Below, piece by piece: positions 46,745-55,777 of a stretch of DNA of 64,000 nt. The notes beneath the pieces were generated by a model, which was given only the letters and a program-made list of their open reading frames with translations, was not told the DNA's origin and made no database searches. Both the position numbers and the translations under genes were made by a program. The stretch covers positions 25,252-89,251 of the forward strand of contig JBBQUP010000002.1 of the NCBI GenBank assembly GCA_038212305.1, in the 5' to 3' direction. Each line of letters opens with the position of its first letter. Position 1 is the stretch's first letter. Origin of the DNA: JBBQUP01 sp038212305 (GTDB taxonomy: Bacteria > Bacteroidota > Bacteroidia > Bacteroidales > Marinilabiliaceae).

Positions 46745-47989
46745 TCATTCGGTATGCAGAGCATTAATGGGATCTAATCGGGATGCTTTCATGGCTGGCA
46801 TTAAACCCGATAGAATTCCCACAACAAAACAGATTAACAGACCCCAAAAAATCCATCCCCATGGAATATAAAAAGGGGAATCCATGATAAGCGACATAAT
46901 ATTGCCCATTAAAATACCGAACAATACACCAATTGCGCCTCCTATTTGACCAATAATAATGGATTCAAGTAAAAATTGATTTCGAATCGCCTGATTATTC
47001 GCACCAATAGCTTTACGAATTCCAATTTCGCGAGTACGTTCAACAACAGCTACCAACATGATATTCATCAATCCAATAACCGCGCCCAACAAGGTAATAA
47101 TCCCAATAAATACTGACACCATTTTAACTGTTGAAATATTAGAGATCACCATCTTAGCCAAATTATCACTTTTAGTGATCACAAAATTATCCTCATCAGA
47201 TATCCTTAAACTTCGAATGAGTCTGAATAGTCCTGTAGTTTCACTAATTGCACCATCAACTAATTTTTGATCTTGTACTTTAACTTCAATATTATATGAC
47301 ATATTGGGTTGTGAAAAATACTGTCGAACATGACTAACCGGTAAAAGAGCCATGTTATCACTTTGATTTCCAAAACCAGCTCCTTTTTGCTTTAACACAC
47401 CAATAACTTCGTACTTTCCACTTCCAATAAAAACAATTTTTCCAATGGGTTTAATGTTATTTGTAAATAGTTTGTTAGCTAAGTCGCTTCCCAAAATAAC
47501 TAAATGACTCCCGTCAATAATTTCCTGTGCCGAAAACCCTCTTCCCAAATCCAACTCATGACCAGCGACTTCTAAAAAATTCTCATCAATTCCATTTACT
47601 GGCACATTGGGGTTCGTTTTTATACTTTCGAACCGAAGCGTTGCTGTACCTGTCGCTAAAAACGAAACGGTTACAGTGGATGGAAAGTCAAACTCATCCT
47701 TAAATCGCATTGCCTCGTGGTACGAGATAAATCCAAAATTTTTAGTCTTCGATCTATTCTTCCCCATTCGAACATTCATATCTCTGTTTTGGATGGTAAA
47801 ACTATTAGCTCCCATCGATGAAAACTGGTTGTTTATGACATTTTCAATACTCGAAACCGCTGTCATTATACCAATTAATGCGGTTATGCCAATAGCTATG
47901 ATAAGAATAGTTAAAACAGTGCGAAGCGGATTGGAACGTATGGCTCCAAAGGCGATGCGACTATTTTCAACTAAAAGTGCGAGTTTCAT
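46745..47989 (-). CDS. MacB-like ABC transporter permease
   Basis: 414 residues: one N-terminal membrane helix (PLRTVLTILIIAIGITALI), a large periplasmic MacB_PCD domain (50-270) and three C-terminal helices of the FtsX fold (VSVFIGIITLLGAVIGLMN onwards). The VERTREIGIRKAIGA motif near residue 320 is diagnostic. These permeases move lipoproteins or export peptides/macrolides by mechanotransmission. No ATPase or periplasmic adaptor gene is adjacent, so partners must be elsewhere. Confidence 0.88.
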   Translation of the reverse strand: MKLALLVENSRIAFGAIRSNPLRTVLTILIIAIGITALIGIMTAVSSIENVINNQFSSMGANSFTIQNRDMNVRMGKNRSKTKNFGFISYHEAMRFKDEFDFPSTVTVSFLATGTATLRFESIKTNPNVPVNGIDENFLEVAGHELDLGRGFSAQEIIDGSHLVILGSDLANKLFTNNIKPIGKIVFIGSGKYEVIGVLKQKGAGFGNQSDNMALLPVSHVRQYFSQPNMSYNIEVKVQDQKLVDGAISETTGLFRLIRSLRISDEDNFVITKSDNLAKMVISNISTVKMVSVFIGIITLLGAVIGLMNIMLVAVVERTREIGIRKAIGANNQAIRNQFLLESIIIGQIGGAIGVLFGILMGNIMSLIMDSPFYIPWGWIFWGLLICFVVGILSGLMPAMKASRLDPINALHTE

Positions 47990-48109
47990 TGACTTTAATT
48001 TTTCTATTGCTTAACTGCAAGATACAGAATTTACATTGATAGGAATGAAAATAATGGTTCTAAAAACAATCCTATTCGTAAGCTGTTACTTATATACAAC
48101 AAAAAATCC

Positions 48110-48117
48110 TATTTTTG
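48110..48117 (+). promoter_or_regulatory. -7 promoter word of aconitase
   Basis: TATTTTTG, 35 bp upstream of the aconitase start. No clear -33 at ideal spacing. Confidence 0.35.
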
Positions 48118-48151
48118 AGCTCTTAAATTTTTACTGATAAAAATCATAAAC

Positions 48152-50416
48152 ATGGCTTTTGATATTGAAATGATAAAATCGGTTTACAGTCGTTTAGCCG
48201 ATAACGTTGAGAAAACAAGAAAAATGTTAGGCAGACCCCTAACCCTAACAGAGAAAATTTTATATGCCCATTTGGCTGAGAACACAAAACCATCAGCTTT
48301 TGAAAAAGGAAAATCCTACGTCGATTTTAACCCCGATAGAGTTGCCATGCAAGATGCAACTGCACAAATGGCATTACTACAATTTATGCATGCTGGCAAA
48401 AGCAGTGCGGCAGTACCATCAACTGTTCATGCCGATCACTTGATTCAGGCAAAAATAAATGCTGCTACCGACTTAGCTACAGCAAACACCTCAAATCAAG
48501 AGGTCTACGATTTTTTAAGTTCTGTTTGTAATAAATATGGCATTGGATTTTGGAAGCCCGGTGCTGGAATTATTCATCAAGTAGTGCTCGAAAACTATGC
48601 ATTTCCTGGAGGGATGATGATTGGCACCGACTCTCACACAGTGAATGCAGGAGGCCTAGGAATGATTGCTATTGGTGTTGGTGGAGCCGATGCAGTAGAT
48701 GTAATGGCCGGAATGCCTTGGGAACTCAAATTCCCCAAAATCATTGGAGTGAAACTAAACGGTAAGCTAAACGGTTGGGCGTCATCAAAAGATATAATTT
48801 TAAAAGTTGCTGGCATTCTTACTGTAAAAGGAGGAACTGGAGCAATTGTAGAATATTTTGGTTCTGGAGCCAAATCTCTTTCATGCACTGGTAAGGGTAC
48901 TATTTGTAACATGGGTGCCGAAATTGGAGCAACTACCTCAACTTTTGGCTACGACGAAAGCATGGAACGCTACCTACGGGCAACTAACCGAGCTGATGTG
49001 GCCGATGCTGCCAATAAAATTAAAGAGCACTTAACTGCTGATGCCGATGTATATTTGAATCCCGAGAAATATTTTGATCAAATTATTGAAATTGATTTAA
49101 ACACATTAGAACCACATTTGAACGGGCCATTTACACCCGATAAAGCCACTCCTATTTCAAAGATGAAAGCTGAAGCTGAAGCAAATGGATGGCCATTAAA
49201 AATCGAAGTTGGATTAATTGGATCATGCACCAACTCATCATACGAAGACATTTCAAGAGCTGCATCGATTGCCACTCAAGCCATTGATAAAAAATTAGTA
49301 GCCAAGGCCGATTTCACCATAACACCTGGCTCGGAGCAAGTGCGATACACCATTGAACGTGATGGTTTTATTAATACATTTAATAAAATTGGAGGAACCG
49401 TTTTTGCCAATGCTTGCGGACCGTGCATTGGCATGTGGGCACGTATGGGAGCCCAAAAACAAGAAAAAAACACGATCGTTCATTCCTTCAACCGCAATTT
49501 TGCCAAACGTGCCGATGGAAACCCAAATACGTTTGCCTTTGTTGGATCTCCAGAATTAGTGACTGCCTTAACCATTGCTGGCGACTTAGGGTTTAATCCA
49601 TTAACCGATACACTGACTAACAGTGAAGGAAAACAAGTAAAGCTTGACGCTCCCAGTGGAGATGAATTGCCAACTAAAGGATTTGCAGTTGAGGACAATG
49701 GCTATCAAGCCCCAACGGCAAATAGTTCTAATCTTGAAGTAAAAGTTTCTCCAACCAGCGATCGGTTGCAATTGCTCGCCCCTTTTAATCCATGGGATGG
49801 GAAAAATATTACTGGTGCAAAACTCTTAATTAAAGCTGAAGGGAAATGTACGACCGACCATATCTCGATGGCAGGTCCATGGCTTAAATTCCGTGGTCAT
49901 TTAGATAATATATCAAATAACATGCTCATTGGTGCTGTTAATGCATTTAACAAAGAAACCAATAAAGTAAAAAACCAACTAACTGGCGCTTATGGTGAAG
50001 TTCCTGCCGTTCAGCGAGAATATAAAGCAGCAGGTATTCCAACCATTGTTGTTGGCGACCATAATTACGGAGAGGGATCAAGTCGCGAGCATGCTGCTAT
50101 GGAACCTCGTCATTTAGGCGTAAAAGTTGTTTTGGTTAAGAGCTTTGCTCGAATTCACGAAACAAACCTTAAAAAGCAAGGAATGCTAGGTTTAATTTTC
50201 ACCAACGAATTGGATTACAATAAAATACAGGAAGATGACATCTTTAACTTTATAGATTTAGTTGATTTTGCACCAGGAAAGTCATTATCAATTGAGATTG
50301 TACATGCAAATGGAACAAAAGATGTTATAGTGGTTAACCACACTTACAACCAACAACAAATAGATTGGTTTAAAGCGGGGTCGGCACTTAACCTAATTAA
50401 ACAACTAAGTAATTAA
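48152..50416 (+). CDS. acn: Aconitate hydratase (mitochondrial-type)
   Basis: Citrate/isocitrate isomerase of the TCA cycle with a [4Fe-4S] cluster. 754 residues; cluster cysteines are in GSCTNSSYED and NACGPCIGMW, and the swivel domain holds GDHNYGEGSSREHAA. Size and sequence fit the mitochondrial/Bacteroidota group rather than AcnA or AcnB of enterobacteria. It stands alone; citrate synthase and isocitrate dehydrogenase are not in the window. Confidence 0.96.
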   Translation: MAFDIEMIKSVYSRLADNVEKTRKMLGRPLTLTEKILYAHLAENTKPSAFEKGKSYVDFNPDRVAMQDATAQMALLQFMHAGKSSAAVPSTVHADHLIQAKINAATDLATANTSNQEVYDFLSSVCNKYGIGFWKPGAGIIHQVVLENYAFPGGMMIGTDSHTVNAGGLGMIAIGVGGADAVDVMAGMPWELKFPKIIGVKLNGKLNGWASSKDIILKVAGILTVKGGTGAIVEYFGSGAKSLSCTGKGTICNMGAEIGATTSTFGYDESMERYLRATNRADVADAANKIKEHLTADADVYLNPEKYFDQIIEIDLNTLEPHLNGPFTPDKATPISKMKAEAEANGWPLKIEVGLIGSCTNSSYEDISRAASIATQAIDKKLVAKADFTITPGSEQVRYTIERDGFINTFNKIGGTVFANACGPCIGMWARMGAQKQEKNTIVHSFNRNFAKRADGNPNTFAFVGSPELVTALTIAGDLGFNPLTDTLTNSEGKQVKLDAPSGDELPTKGFAVEDNGYQAPTANSSNLEVKVSPTSDRLQLLAPFNPWDGKNITGAKLLIKAEGKCTTDHISMAGPWLKFRGHLDNISNNMLIGAVNAFNKETNKVKNQLTGAYGEVPAVQREYKAAGIPTIVVGDHNYGEGSSREHAAMEPRHLGVKVVLVKSFARIHETNLKKQGMLGLIFTNELDYNKIQEDDIFNFIDLVDFAPGKSLSIEIVHANGTKDVIVVNHTYNQQQIDWFKAGSALNLIKQLSN

Positions 50417-50526
50417 TAAATTACAGGGTTTTCATTATTTGATAAAACAATTTTGAAAACCCTATGTTATACAAAAAGAAAACAATTATTTAACACTGAA
50501 TTAACGCCGTTAAAATATTGTTTTCA

Positions 50527-50534
50527 TACTTTTG
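50527..50534 (+). promoter_or_regulatory. -7 promoter word of the candidate small RNA
   Basis: TACTTTTG, which would place the transcription start near 50541, just before the first stem of the RNA. The -33 element is weak. Confidence 0.4.
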
Positions 50535-50540
50535 AAATGT

Positions 50541-50641
50541 AATAGAGAAGCAATAAATGTAGGTTGTTCCGCTGGATGAACAATAATTAGCACTTCTCGA
50601 TTTACTTTTGATGCGAGTCTCCCACAAGGAGGCTTTTTTTA
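50541..50641 (+). ncRNA. Candidate structured small RNA downstream of aconitase
   Basis: About 100 nt. An outer stem GAGAAG (50545-50550) / CTTCTC (50593-50598) encloses an inner hairpin TTGTTC (50564-50569) / GAACAA (50578-50583) with loop CGCTGGAT. A G-C-containing terminator hairpin (50616-50634) and a T-run follow. A TAnnTTTG word sits right upstream. It does not look like SRP RNA, and at this size 6S RNA is doubtful. It could instead be a processed 3' UTR of acn. Confidence 0.45.
50616..50641 (+). terminator. Intrinsic terminator (small RNA or acn)
   Basis: AGTCTCC-CACAA-GGAGGCT stem-loop (one G-T pair) followed by seven or eight T. It may end acn read-through as well as the candidate RNA. 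Confidence 0.8.
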
Positions 50642-50807
50642 TTGCTATCCCTCAAGTATTCGAATTAAATCATCATTTAGGTATAATGGACAATCAGCCA
50701 CTATCTATTCATTAATTTGCATTTTTTGAACGAATAGAAACAAACACATCATACTAATTCGAACGCAAAATCAGAAACAAATTGTTTTAGATTATTTTTG
50801 CACAAAA

Positions 50808-50834
50808 AAATCCGTCCTTGAATAGAACGGATTT
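50808..50834 (-). terminator. Terminator after the korDABC operon
   Basis: AAATCCGT / ACGGATTT stem with an 11-nt loop and a run of T on the minus strand, 30 bp past korC. Confidence 0.8.
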
Positions 50835-50863
50835 GTTTATAATGACTTAGAAACAGTTTAAAA

Positions 50864-51412
50864 TCAATTCATTAATTGAATTATATCCATCCCACGTTTA
50901 ATTGCCTTTTCGTTTAATGCCAATAAATGATGATGTCGTCCGGGAAGTGATTTTCTTAAACCCTCAATAACATTGCTTAATTCCACAACTGGTTTAACCT
51001 TTAAATAACCACCTAGTACAATCATATTAAATGTCTTGGTCGACTGCATTCGGGTTGCTTCTTCTGCTGCATCAATTTTATAAATAGAAATATCTTTTCG
51101 TGAAGGATGATGAATGATACCATTACTATCATAAATTAACACCCCACCTGGTTTTACCATTTTCTCAAACTTATCCAACGACTGCTGATTGAGAATGATA
51201 GCAGTATCAAATTCATGTAAAACGGGGGAGCTAATGCGGCTATCGCTTAAAATAACTGTCACATTGGCTGTTCCTCCTCTCATTTCAGGCCCATACGATG
51301 GCATCCACGACACTTCCATCCCTTGCATAACACCAGAATAAGCTAAAATTTTGCCCATCGAAAGAACTCCTTGTCCTCCAAAACCGGCTATAATAATTTC
51401 TTCTTCTTTCAT
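50864..51412 (-). CDS. korC: 2-oxoacid:ferredoxin oxidoreductase, gamma subunit
   Basis: 182 residues, with the N-terminal GFGGQGVLSMGKILAYSGV and SYGPEMRGGTANVTV blocks of the gamma (catalytic domain III) subunit. It completes the four-part KorDABC enzyme, which decarboxylates 2-oxoglutarate (or another 2-oxoacid) to the acyl-CoA and reduces ferredoxin. Last gene, 79 bp after korB, before the terminator. Confidence 0.92.
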   Translation of the reverse strand: MKEEEIIIAGFGGQGVLSMGKILAYSGVMQGMEVSWMPSYGPEMRGGTANVTVILSDSRISSPVLHEFDTAIILNQQSLDKFEKMVKPGGVLIYDSNGIIHHPSRKDISIYKIDAAEEATRMQSTKTFNMIVLGGYLKVKPVVELSNVIEGLRKSLPGRHHHLLALNEKAIKRGMDIIQLMN

Positions 51413-51491
51413 TCGATAACTGTTTTCAATTTAAGTAAGGATTGCTTTTTAAACCAAAGTCAATGATTTTTAATCATTTATAAACTATTAC

Positions 51492-52259
51492 CTATTGATT
51501 TTTCAAATCACCCAATGGATAAAATGGAAACATATTCTCTTCCATCCATTTATTAGCTTGAACGGGTGACATTTTCCACCCCGAGTTACAGCTTGAAACA
51601 ACTTCGATAACTGAGGTGCCCTTTTTTGCAGCTTGATTTTCAAATCCTTTTAAGATGGCTTTTTTGGTTTTCCGCACATGAGCTGCTGTATGAACAGCAT
51701 GCCGAGTTACATAGCATGTACCCGGTAACATGGCTAATAAGTCGGAAATTTTTAAAGGATGGCCATCTTGCTCGGGCTTACGACCAAACGGACAAGTTGA
51801 GGTTTTCATGCCTTCCAGTGTTGTTGGCCCCATTTGCCCACCTGTCATACCGTAAATACCATTGTTTATAAAAATAATTACAATATTCTCACCTCGATTA
51901 CAAGCATGAATGGTTTCACCAGTTCCTATGGCAGCGAAATCGCCATCGCCTTGATAAGTGAAAACATATTTTTCGGGGTGTAACCGTTTTATAGCAGTAG
52001 CTACTGCTGGAGCTCGTCCATGAGCAGCTTCGTGCCAATCGATATCGATATAATTATATGCAAACACGGCACAACCAACGGGTGCAACACCAATGGTTTC
52101 GGACTGTATATCAAGATCATCAATAATTTCAGCAACCAGTTTATGTACAACTCCATGGCTACAGCCTGGGCAATAATGCATTTCGTTCTCTGTTAACAAA
52201 GGACTTTTGGCATATACCAAATTTTCGGGCTTAATAATATCAGTTATTGTATAGCTCAT
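51492..52259 (-). CDS. korB: 2-oxoacid:ferredoxin oxidoreductase, beta subunit
   Basis: 255 residues; binds thiamine diphosphate. Motifs: YCPGCSHGVVH near residue 28, GDGDFAAIGTGE and NNGIYGMTGGQMGPTT. Start overlaps the korA stop by ATGA, so the two are translationally coupled. Sequence type is the KOR/VOR group; 2-oxoglutarate versus branched-chain specificity cannot be decided by eye. Confidence 0.94.
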   Translation of the reverse strand: MSYTITDIIKPENLVYAKSPLLTENEMHYCPGCSHGVVHKLVAEIIDDLDIQSETIGVAPVGCAVFAYNYIDIDWHEAAHGRAPAVATAIKRLHPEKYVFTYQGDGDFAAIGTGETIHACNRGENIVIIFINNGIYGMTGGQMGPTTLEGMKTSTCPFGRKPEQDGHPLKISDLLAMLPGTCYVTRHAVHTAAHVRKTKKAILKGFENQAAKKGTSVIEVVSSCNSGWKMSPVQANKWMEENMFPFYPLGDLKNQ

Positions 52260-53344
52260 AGTGCAACATTTATCAGTTTTTGTTCCAATGCTTCTACCAC
52301 TTCCCCGGGTGAGGGAATAATACCTCCAAAACGCCCATAATGATCAACATGAACTCGCCCATTAACAGCAAGTCGAACATCTTCGACCATTTGACCCGCA
52401 CTCATCTCAACCGATAAAATACCTTTTACCTGTTTAGTAAATTGTGCAATCTCCTTCACTGGGAATGGGAAAAGGGTGATAGGACGCAATAACCCAACTT
52501 TTATTCCTTTATCTCTTGCAATTTCTACTGCTTTTTGGCAAATACGGGCACTCGAACCATATGCTACTAACAAATACTCTGCATCCTCACAATTAAACAA
52601 TTCATACAACACTTCATCTTCCTGCATTTTTTTATATTTTGCCTGAAGCTTATGATTGAATTTCTCCATTTCAGACGATTCTAACTCTAGCGAGGTAATA
52701 ATATTTCGTTCACGATCCTTTGTTTTACCAGTTGTTGCCCAAGGATGCATCTCTATAATTTCCTCATTAGTCCAACGTGGCTTATATGAATCCAGCTCAA
52801 CTTTCTCCATCATTTGACCAATAACTCCATCGCTTAAAATCATAGCTGGGTTACGGTATTTAAACGCCAAATCGAATGCTAATTTCACAAAATCGGCCAT
52901 TTCCTGTACTGATGCCGGAGCTAAAACAATTAACTTATAATCGCCATGGCCTCCACCTTTAACAGCTTGAAAATAATCAGACTGAGCAGGCTGAATAGTT
53001 CCTAGCCCTGGCCCTCCTCGCACTACATTAACTATCACACAAGGCAATTCCGATCCAGCTAAATAAGTTAATCCTTCTTGCATTAAGCTTATACCAGGAC
53101 TTGATGATGAAGTAATAACTTTCTTGCCACAACCAGCTCCTCCATATAACATGTTTATCGAAGCAACTTCACTTTCGGCTTGCAACACAACCATACCAGT
53201 TGTTTCCCATGGTTTTAAAACCATTAGGGTCTCCATTATTTCAGATTGAGGAGTGATTGGATAACCAAAATAACCATCCACGCCATATCGAATGGCTGCT
53301 TCGGCAATTGCTTCATTCCCTTTTATCAATTTCAGTTCTCTCAT
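52256..53344 (-). CDS. korA: 2-oxoacid:ferredoxin oxidoreductase, alpha subunit
   Basis: About 362 residues from MRELKLIKGNEAIAEAAIRYG. The YGVDGYFGYPITPQSEIMET block and SSSSPGISLMQEGLTYL are typical of the alpha subunit. The frame is open up to 53449 only through the ferredoxin gene; ATG at 53344 (or 53356) lies just after its stop. Follows the ferredoxin-like subunit at 20 bp or less. Confidence 0.93.
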   Translation of the reverse strand: MRELKLIKGNEAIAEAAIRYGVDGYFGYPITPQSEIMETLMVLKPWETTGMVVLQAESEVASINMLYGGAGCGKKVITSSSSPGISLMQEGLTYLAGSELPCVIVNVVRGGPGLGTIQPAQSDYFQAVKGGGHGDYKLIVLAPASVQEMADFVKLAFDLAFKYRNPAMILSDGVIGQMMEKVELDSYKPRWTNEEIIEMHPWATTGKTKDRERNIITSLELESSEMEKFNHKLQAKYKKMQEDEVLYELFNCEDAEYLLVAYGSSARICQKAVEIARDKGIKVGLLRPITLFPFPVKEIAQFTKQVKGILSVEMSAGQMVEDVRLAVNGRVHVDHYGRFGGIIPSPGEVVEALEQKLINVAL

Positions 53345-53363
53345 GCGATGAATCATTAACGAT

Positions 53364-53597
53364 TTAAGCTTCTTGTAGTTTAATCCTATAAACAGTAATG
53401 CAACTATCCGGACATACAGTTGCGCAATTTGAGCAACCGATACAAGCATCCGGTTGATTCATAAATGAAAAATGATATCCTTTATCATTCACCTCATTAG
53501 ATAATTTAAGTACATCTGTTGGGCAGGCTTCTACACAAAGAGAGCACCCTTTGCATGTAACCTCATTTACTACAACTGCTCCTTTTACTTTTGCCAT
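53364..53597 (-). CDS. korD: 2-oxoacid:ferredoxin oxidoreductase, delta (ferredoxin) subunit
   Basis: 77 residues with two 4Fe-4S motifs, CKGCSLCVEACP and CIGCSNCATVCP. ATG at 53597 is the family-like start (MAKVKGAVVVNEV); the upstream frame to 53624 is not needed. First gene of the kor operon. Confidence 0.92.
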   Translation of the reverse strand: MAKVKGAVVVNEVTCKGCSLCVEACPTDVLKLSNEVNDKGYHFSFMNQPDACIGCSNCATVCPDSCITVYRIKLQEA

Positions 53598-53686
53598 TTT
53601 ATCTGTTTTTCTCAGTATTCTCAAAATTATTTTTTTTAAGATAAACTATCAATGATAGCCATCATACATATGCTTTGAAAAATCAG

Positions 53687-55012
53687 TTATCGACTCTTTA
53701 AGTCATTCTTAAACTGACTCAGCCTCTTTTCCAATAAATCAATTTTATCACCTCCTGTCTGCGAAACACAAGCTCGCAATCCTTCACGCGTACTTCCGGT
53801 ACTATATAATGCAATGGCACTAATTCCATAATTAAGTAGAACTCTTAACAATTGACTCCCCGTAAAACCAGGATAGCTAATGGTAAAATAAAACCCATCG
53901 GCTAAAGGTAAATCAATATCTTTATCGTAAGTCAGCAAAAACCCATTTTTTAAAAATGCATCTTTCATTAAGCTGGCTCGTTTTTGATATTCTCGAACAT
54001 CATTTAAAAAATGAAACTCACCATCGGAGGCACTTTTTAACATAGCTGCTAACGCAAATTGAGCACTATGACTGGTTCCTGACGAAAGGGCATATAACAG
54101 TCTGCTTACAAGCGCATTCCCAAACTCACCTACATCATATCGTTTTTTTAATGAATTGTAATACCGCTTGTTTAATTGAGGCGAAAGGCATAATAAAGCA
54201 ACCCTTTGACCAGCATAACTAAATACTTTTGAGCTGGAGATGAGAAGTACGTAATTATCAGTATAATTGGCAACAGTAGCCTGATAAGGAGGTTCAAACG
54301 GAACAGATATATCAGATCGAAAATCCATTCCAAAATAAGCCAAATCTTCAACTACGATAGCATCATATTCTGACGCCAAACCACCAATTGTTTCCAGCTC
54401 AAGTTCGTTTAAACAAATCCACGATGGATTATTTGGATTCGAATAAATGATAGCTGCTATTTTATTTGTTTTTAAAATCGATTCCAGTTTATTCTTTAAT
54501 TTATCACCTCTAAAATCGTTAACATCAAAAGTTGCTATTTCATACCCCATGGCTCTAACCTGATGTTTTTGAACAGGAAAACCTGGGTCGATAAATAATA
54601 TGGTGTTTTTAGCATTATCCAACTGACCAGCTAACAACAACGATGCAAAACTGCCCTGCATTGAACCTACGGTTGGAATGCAGCAATCAGCTGGAATAGA
54701 AATGTTTAGAAATGCTTTTGCGAATCGTGAGGCTTCATTTTTTAAGGGTTGTATTCCTTCCAACATGGGATATTTAGATGCAACACCTATTTTTAATGCT
54801 TCAATTTCGGCATTAACTCCTATTGAGGATGCCAATAATCCGGGAACTCCCATCTCCATTCGAATAAACGACTGAGATGTTATCTGTTCCAAATCATTAA
54901 CTACTGAAACAATTTCACGAATAGTAGCATAGCCAACATCCTTAATGCTATATTTATTAAGTACAGCATCAACTGTTTCGGAAGGTATGGGAGTTGGGTG
55001 GAATTGAGTCAT
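53687..55012 (-). CDS. PLP-dependent aminotransferase (class I/II)
   Basis: 441 residues of fold type I. Catalytic lysine is in LLISSSKVFSYAGQR and the YSNPNNPSW block binds PLP/substrate. Start at ATG 55012 (the frame also opens with a TTG at 55021). It lies 10 bp after flavodoxin and 89 bp before korD. The position suggests it feeds a 2-oxoacid to KorDABC (inference). Exact amino-acid substrate is unknown. Confidence 0.88.
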   Translation of the reverse strand: MTQFHPTPIPSETVDAVLNKYSIKDVGYATIREIVSVVNDLEQITSQSFIRMEMGVPGLLASSIGVNAEIEALKIGVASKYPMLEGIQPLKNEASRFAKAFLNISIPADCCIPTVGSMQGSFASLLLAGQLDNAKNTILFIDPGFPVQKHQVRAMGYEIATFDVNDFRGDKLKNKLESILKTNKIAAIIYSNPNNPSWICLNELELETIGGLASEYDAIVVEDLAYFGMDFRSDISVPFEPPYQATVANYTDNYVLLISSSKVFSYAGQRVALLCLSPQLNKRYYNSLKKRYDVGEFGNALVSRLLYALSSGTSHSAQFALAAMLKSASDGEFHFLNDVREYQKRASLMKDAFLKNGFLLTYDKDIDLPLADGFYFTISYPGFTGSQLLRVLLNYGISAIALYSTGSTREGLRACVSQTGGDKIDLLEKRLSQFKNDLKSR

Positions 55013-55022
55013 TTGAAACAAT

Positions 55023-55544
55023 TTAAAAACCTTGTTTCTTTAATTGTTCAACCCAGCTTTTTACTCGAGCAGGCGTTTTATCCGATTCATTATCTTCATC
55101 AATGGCTAAACCATAAAATAAAGCATTTTTAGCACCTTCGGATTCATTAAATCGATAACCATCAACCGACACACGTCCAATAACAGTTGCATTTATCTTT
55201 AACAAACGCTCGTTCATCCATCCAAGTGCATCTACAAAATTATTAGGATATTGCAAATGATCACCTAAACAATACATGGCAATGGTTTTACCAAGTAGAT
55301 CTACTTTGTTTAAATGAGGGACAAAATCATCCCAGTCACTATCATGGCGAATGGCATTCCAGACTTCTTTACCAATAGTAGAGAATCCAAAAATAATATT
55401 ATCGTAGTTTAAAACCTGCTGAACAGTCGTATTTTTAATCAATACCAAATCGGTGTTATCCTTACCAAAAATATCGGAAATAAGGCCAGCAACTTTTGCG
55501 ACACTTCCTAACTCAGGACCATAGAAAATTCCAATCTTACTCAT
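55023..55544 (-). CDS. fldA: Flavodoxin
   Basis: 173 residues, long-chain flavodoxin. FMN loop IGIFYGPELGSVAKVAG (the usual T/S-rich loop is slightly altered), then FGFSTIGKEVWN and MYCLGDHLQYPNNFVDALG. A low-potential one-electron carrier that can replace ferredoxin, often under iron limitation. Immediately upstream of the aminotransferase, so co-transcribed. Confidence 0.93.
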   Translation of the reverse strand: MSKIGIFYGPELGSVAKVAGLISDIFGKDNTDLVLIKNTTVQQVLNYDNIIFGFSTIGKEVWNAIRHDSDWDDFVPHLNKVDLLGKTIAMYCLGDHLQYPNNFVDALGWMNERLLKINATVIGRVSVDGYRFNESEGAKNALFYGLAIDEDNESDKTPARVKSWVEQLKKQGF

Positions 55545-55777
55545 AACCTAGTTTATTTACTTCATAACACAACTCTTTTTGTCGTACCATTACAACAAAA
55601 ATTAATTAAATGTGATTTTAATGAAATAGCAAGCTTTGCAATAGCTTAAATCCTGAGTAGTTGTTCAATTTCTTCCCTTCAAAGATGACCATTTTTTCAT
55701 TATTAAACAAAGCATCGCACCAACAATTTCATTCATATTATTAAATCATAATTAACTCAATAAAGAACAATACTAAA

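Noticed and set aside
50541..50641. SRP (4.5S) RNA
   Set aside because: Size fits, but the conserved apical GGAA-type loop and AGCAG internal loop are absent.
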